Assembly: GCA_964443225.1 (NCBI GenBank)
Contig: CAYUCC010000008.1
Coordinates: 1-64,000 of the forward strand
DNA: 64,000 bases
From: SSC4 sp964443225
Lineage (GTDB): Bacteria > Chloroflexota > Anaerolineae > SSC4 > Amarolineaceae
Direction: 5' to 3'
Position numbers and translations under genes: made by a program. The notes below the pieces were generated by a model. It saw only the letters and a program-made list of their open reading frames with translations, did not search any database and was not told the origin of the DNA. Of the stretch, positions 60,133 to 64,000 are shown piece by piece; the stretch's first letter is position 1; each line of letters starts with the position of its first letter.

Positions 60133-60177
60133 TGATAGTAAGTTGATAGACCACTGATAGTTTCAATATGCTACAAT
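60133..60177 (+). promoter_or_regulatory. helically phased TGATAG iterons and promoter before the TM-CARF gene
   Basis: TGATAG occurs at 60133, 60144 and 60155, exactly 11 bp apart, on one face of the DNA. A -35-like TTGATA (60143-60148) with TATGCT 18 bases later, or a following TACAAT (60172-60177), gives the likely promoter. The iterons overlap the -35 box and suggest a dedicated activator or repressor. Confidence 0.6.
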
Positions 60178-60277
60178 CACACTGAGCGCAGAGTGCACAG
60201 GTTTGTCATGAGCGCCCGATGGGCCACACAACCGCAAATCCAGGCAATTCCACCTTGCGGCCAGTATTGAATGGTGA

Positions 60278-61144
60278 ATGACTATGACCCGTTGGACACA
60301 ACAAATCATCTGGATCGAACGAGGTTCAGCAGCCCTGGCCGGAATTGGGTTTGGCCTGGTACTTGCTGTACTTGGTAATTGGCTGTCACAAGCCAGCCTC
60401 ATGGCCTATTTGCCGCTGATGGGGCTGGTGACGGGTATCCTGTGGTTGCTTGCCTTCCTGTTGCACCGCCGCCGGCCTCGTATCATCGATCTGCAAATCT
60501 GGAGCCCCCTTGCCCTTGGAACACCCGCTGAGTGCGATGACCACGCACGGCAGGCGTTTGTGGGGTTCGTACCACTCTATACTCCCGCTGAAGGCTCCCC
60601 CGCGCGTGCTCTCTCGCCTTCGGACAGGGAGAGCGCGATTGAACAGTTCGATTTCGACAAACTGTTCGTCGAGCAATCCAACCTGCAACCTACGATCCAC
60701 GCAATTCTCTGTCACCGTCACCGCCTCGAACACTGTTGGTTGGTGGGCACCCACACGGTACAAGGTGGGGCTCAGTCGGTTGCCTACGCCCGTCTCCTGG
60801 TTGAATATTTGCGAAAGAAAAAGGGGATGCAGTGCGAGTTTCACTACGGCGAAAAGTACACGATCGAACTCGATGAAGACGCGCTCGTATTCGATAAGAC
60901 CCATCGCAGAATCTCCAGCATTTTGGAGGAAATTCACCAACTTGGTATTCCCGCGCGCGATGTCGTAGCTGATATCACGCCTGGCATTCGCAGCATGGCG
61001 ATGGGCATGATCCTTGCCTGCCTCGACGGTGACCATGATGTCGAACTGATCGGCAGCAAATACAATGCCAAGACCGGACGTCCCGAAGGTGCGTTGACAC
61101 CGCTCATCTTTCGCTTCGAACCACGCCTGGTCGCCAAATCATGA
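60278..61144 (+). CDS. transmembrane CARF protein (two N-terminal helices)
   Basis: This 288-residue protein has two membrane helices (about residues 18-36 and 41-63), a short basic loop RRRPR, a middle domain, and a C-terminal CARF-like Rossmann part with HCWLVGTHTVQGGAQSV, ARDVVADITPGIRSMAMGMI and LIGSKYNAKTGRP. Membrane-anchored CARF proteins such as Cam1 act as cyclic-oligoadenylate-gated membrane effectors in type III immunity. The two-helix topology here differs from single-helix Cam1. It is preceded by phased repeats and followed after 34 nt by cas6. Confidence 0.75.
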   Translation: MTMTRWTQQIIWIERGSAALAGIGFGLVLAVLGNWLSQASLMAYLPLMGLVTGILWLLAFLLHRRRPRIIDLQIWSPLALGTPAECDDHARQAFVGFVPLYTPAEGSPARALSPSDRESAIEQFDFDKLFVEQSNLQPTIHAILCHRHRLEHCWLVGTHTVQGGAQSVAYARLLVEYLRKKKGMQCEFHYGEKYTIELDEDALVFDKTHRRISSILEEIHQLGIPARDVVADITPGIRSMAMGMILACLDGDHDVELIGSKYNAKTGRPEGALTPLIFRFEPRLVAKS

Positions 61145-61178
61145 ATTTGAATCCACCTGAATCGAGGTAAGTTGTTAG

Positions 61179-61988
61179 ATGCTCGCCAGCTTCGTCGTCC
61201 ATCTGCGCCCGCATAACCCTGCGCCGCTGGGCCGTTCCGCCGGCCGCAGTATGCACGCGCTCCTGCTCAACATGATCAGCCAGGTCGACCCGGACCTCTC
61301 GGCAGAACTGCACGCGGCCAACGCCCTCAAACCTTTCACCGTCTCCATGCTGCAAGGGCGTTTCACCGACTACGAGGGCCGGCGCCTGGCCGTTCCCGGT
61401 GAAATCTACCGTGTGCGCTACACCGTGCTTGCCGAACGCATCTTTGCCGCACTGAGCCACGTCCTGCTCGGTAAACAGCTTTACAACGAGCCGGTCATCA
61501 TCGACGGCGAGCCCTTTGCCATCGACGAAATCATCGTTGCCCCCGAACGCACCCACGGCTGGGCCCAGTTGGCGACCTACGAGCAGTTGCTCGATACCGC
61601 TTCGACCGAGCGCCAGATCGGGCTGCAGTTCGCATCACCGACGACGTTCAAGCAAGGAGACGCCAACCTGCTCTTCCCGCTGCCGGTCAGCGTCTTTGGC
61701 AGCTATCTGCGCAAATGGGAGGCGTTCTGTAAGATTCCGCTGCCCGCCGGCATCCTCGATTTTGTGGAGAGTTACGTGGTCGCCGAAAAATACGACCTGG
61801 AGACCCGCATGGTCCACTACGGCGAATACAATTTTCACGGGTTCACCGGCACCTGCACCTATCGGGTCCTGCGCCGGCAGGATGATATGACCCGTGCGCT
61901 GCAAACCCTGGCTGCGTTCGCGCTCTTTGCCGGCACCGGACAGAAAACCCCGCAGGGGATGGGACAGACACGAACATTAGGGCGGTGA
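61179..61988 (+). CDS. cas6: Cas6, CRISPR RNA endonuclease
   Basis: This 269-residue protein has the double ferredoxin-like fold of Cas6 with the diagnostic C-terminal glycine-rich loop FAGTGQKTPQGMGQTRTL. The N-terminal strand SFVVHLRPHNPAPLG and GRSMHALLLNMI (with a possible catalytic His26) are also family-like. Cas6 cuts the repeat in the CRISPR precursor RNA. A GAGGTAAG site precedes the ATG. No array is in the window, so the processed array must be elsewhere in the genome. Confidence 0.9.
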   Translation: MLASFVVHLRPHNPAPLGRSAGRSMHALLLNMISQVDPDLSAELHAANALKPFTVSMLQGRFTDYEGRRLAVPGEIYRVRYTVLAERIFAALSHVLLGKQLYNEPVIIDGEPFAIDEIIVAPERTHGWAQLATYEQLLDTASTERQIGLQFASPTTFKQGDANLLFPLPVSVFGSYLRKWEAFCKIPLPAGILDFVESYVVAEKYDLETRMVHYGEYNFHGFTGTCTYRVLRRQDDMTRALQTLAAFALFAGTGQKTPQGMGQTRTLGR

Positions 61989-62046
61989 ATGGCGGTCCGC
62001 ATGTAATGGCGGTTGTAAACCGCGGCTACGCAGACGAAGCTTCATT

Positions 62047-64000
62047 GTGCGCGATCACGGCACACAAACTACCAGCCTGGCGCAGTCCCTGCTCGGTCAA
62101 CGCCGCCCACCCGACGTGCAACGCGTGCGCTTTACGCTGCAGCAAGCGCACAGTCGTCTCATCCTGGTCTGTGATCCAACGTCGCCGCTGTTGACGACAG
62201 CCGCCGTACGCGACACCCTGGATGCCGAGGGCGTTCTGGTCGAACCCGGCCTGCCCGCGGCACCGGATGTGCTGGACCGCCACCTGCAGCAGGTGCTGGG
62301 CACAGCAAATGCAGCTGAGGTGCGTAAACAGCTGGCCACTCAATTCGGCGATGTGGCCCAACGGCTGCGCACCCCCGCGCGCATCGCCAAATTTGCGCGC
62401 CTCTTTGCCCGTCAGCTGACCCAATCACCCACCGAACAAACGCATGAGCTTGGAACAATCGCCGAACAGACCCTGCACCTGGTGACCAACGCCCACGCCG
62501 AGGCACGCAGCCTGTTCCAGAGCCTGCCCGACGATCGTCACCGGTACGCGGCCCTGACACTCACCCTGTTCGATGACGTACGTCTGCCCGATTTCTGGAC
62601 GGTTCAACAACTGATCCTGGCGCGCAGCGGGCTGGAAGTCCCAACCGGTGATAAGCCATCGCCACCCGACGATGACCAGGCCGCCGCGCGTCCATCGCAC
62701 TTCGCCCTCTCCGACGCCGACCTGATCGCCGCCATTGGCGGGAAGATCGTCAATGCCACCACCGAGTCCGACCTGGGCCCGGTGCCGGTCAAATACGTAC
62801 GCTTCGCCGATGCCGAGCTGCATGCGGCCCTGCGCCAGTTCCTGTACGAGCACTACAATGCCCGCCTGTTAGGCTTGCTGCCGCTGTTCGAGGAGATTGT
62901 GCAACACAGTGGTCCGGATCTGCGTCGTGCCGCGGCGCGTGCGCTCGGCAGCGTTGGTACGCTCGATTTCGAGCGCCTGCTGGTACCGGTGGTTGAACGC
63001 TGGCGCCGCAGCGATCAGGCCTACCTGCGGGCTACCGCTGGTCATGCCCTCGATCAGGCCCTGCGCGACCCGGCGTGCGCACCGCTGGCTATTCAGCTGC
63101 TGCGCGGTTGGAGCGCCGTGCGCGCCAGCGGCGGCGAACGCTGGAAGTACCAGTGGACCGCTGCATCCGCCTGGAAGGTGATTGGCCTGGAACAACCAGA
63201 TCTGGCCTTGACCGAACTGAAGCACCTGTCCAGCCAAATCCACCTGGCTCGCGATCGTGACGCGGTGAAGGTCGTTTTCCCCGCGCTGGCCTACACCTTG
63301 ATTGTGCTCAGCGTGCAAGGCCACCTGGCGGCGGTACTGAATACGCTCGATGACTGGATGCACGACGGCGAAAATACCGCTCACACCCGCCCACTGACCG
63401 CAACACTGCTGTGGATTCAACTCATGGGCGTGTTCCACGACCTGGGGCGCGCCTGGCCTTCGTCCACCTGCGCACGGCTCGCTACCGAAGTGCCGCCATC
63501 GAAGGCGTGCAGGCGCTGCAATCCGAATATTGGCTTTTGGCCACCACCGAGGAGGCAAACCTGGCCGGACAGCAGCGCCTGGCCGACGTGCTGTCGGCCC
63601 AGGCGCTGCAGGACGTGGCCACCGAAATGCGCCAGGTGGTGACCCACCAGGCACGGGCACAGGTATGGACGCAGCTGCGCCAGGTGCTGCTCTCCGATCG
63701 CGCCGATGAGCTGCGCACGGCCGACGCCCTGGCCCAGGTTGTGGCCGAAGTCGACCGGTCGCAGCTTCTGCGTACTGATGAGATCGAAACCTTGCGGGCA
63801 GCGTTGGCCGCCGGGCGCGACGACTGGCAGGCCGCGCGTGCCCATGCCCTGGCCCTGGTCGACTTACAGCGCCAGCGCGAGCTGCGACTGGGGCAAATCG
63901 CGCTGCAGGGTGACCTGACGCAGGCCGAGCTCCTGCGCCAGCAGGAAAACGAGCAGTTGCGCGTCAAAGCGCTGTTGGCGAGCGAAACCCGACGCTGGCA
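62047..64000 (+). CDS. HEAT-repeat and coiled-coil protein, interrupted by a frameshift and cut by the window edge
   Basis: The GTG-started frame (MRDHGTQTTSLAQSLLG) holds about 467 sensible codons, including HEAT-type repeats around residues 275-370 (LLPLFEEIVQHSGPDLRRAA, ARALGSVGTLDFERLL). Near 63444 the composition turns to shadow-like (CRRCNPNIGFWPPPRR), while the -1 frame becomes protein-like (LAFVHLRTARYRSAAIEGVQ) and runs open as a long coiled coil to the window end. Adding one G to the GGGG run at 63444-63447 would join them as HDLGARLAFVH. It is therefore a one-base deletion or an assembly error. No known family is recognised; it is close to cas6. Confidence 0.6.

Noticed and set aside
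43000..64000. Search for a CRISPR array and cas1/cas2 in the island
   Set aside because: No regularly spaced 28-40 bp repeats and no Cas1- or Cas2-like protein were found, so none is reported.

Overview
The window is high-GC DNA whose gene content best fits a member of the Chloroflexota (Anaerolineae/Caldilineae-like). The assignment is an inference from the combination of an aerobic cbb3-type oxidase, a DUF2723 membrane glycosyltransferase-like protein, radical SAM proteins of the TIGR03960 type, a T-box leader on pheST, and a mosaic type III-D CRISPR-Cas island. No rRNA, tRNA or CRISPR array was found.

Layout, left part (1-43 kb). 1-4.4 kb is the end of a K+-transport (Kdp) operon: kdpB tail, a small two-helix protein, kdpC, kdpD, kdpE. 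A BrnT/BrnA toxin-antitoxin pair follows (4.4-4.9 kb). 5-20.8 kb is mostly housekeeping: a radical SAM protein with an in-frame repeat insertion, ssb, a DUF3467 protein, fabH, a T-box leader with pheS-pheT, a DsbA-like thiol protein, a DUF2007 protein, a DUF2723 protein, an F420-type oxidoreductase, a FemAB-type transferase and a DUF4143 ATPase. 20.8-28.8 kb (minus strand) is a complete cbb3 oxidase operon with its maturation genes (ccoN, a ccoO-cytochrome c fusion, two ccoS-like genes, a second cytochrome c, a membrane protein, ccoI, ccoG). 28.9-42.6 kb holds a six-hairpin-type secreted protein, an MFS transporter, a B12-type radical SAM protein, a YqhA-family protein, a hisN-like phosphatase, galE, a large beta-propeller-like secreted protein, remnants of toxin-antitoxin modules, a lipoprotein and comM. 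A candidate free-standing small RNA lies at 42.84-43.01 kb.

Right part (43-64 kb) is a defence island. It opens with an AAA-Csx3/Crn3 ring-nuclease fusion and a CARF-LuxR-type regulator, transcribed divergently with overlapping start codons. It continues with a Card1/Can2-like CARF nuclease-fold protein and a translationally coupled type III-D effector operon: cas10 with GGDD and no HD domain, a cas7-like RAMP gene, csx10, a double-RAMP gene, csx19, and a large RAMP protein carrying a C-terminal cold-shock domain. An ATPase plus PIN/PD-(D/E)XK-like nuclease pair follows, then an IS630 transposase remnant and a degraded gene. After that come a Phd-DUF433/DUF5615 toxin-antitoxin pair, csx15, a two-helix transmembrane CARF protein, cas6, and a HEAT-repeat/coiled-coil gene that is frameshifted and runs off the window. 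cas1/cas2 and an array are absent here.

How the defence genes probably work together (inference from family knowledge): the type III-D complex, with crRNAs trimmed by Cas6, would make cyclic oligoadenylates through the GGDD palm of Cas10. Up to three CARF proteins (soluble nuclease fold, transmembrane, DNA-binding) could read the signal, and Crn3 could switch it off. The core genes from 45.4 to 57.5 kb have visibly lower GC and a more mixed third-codon position than the flanking genes, which suggests lateral acquisition.
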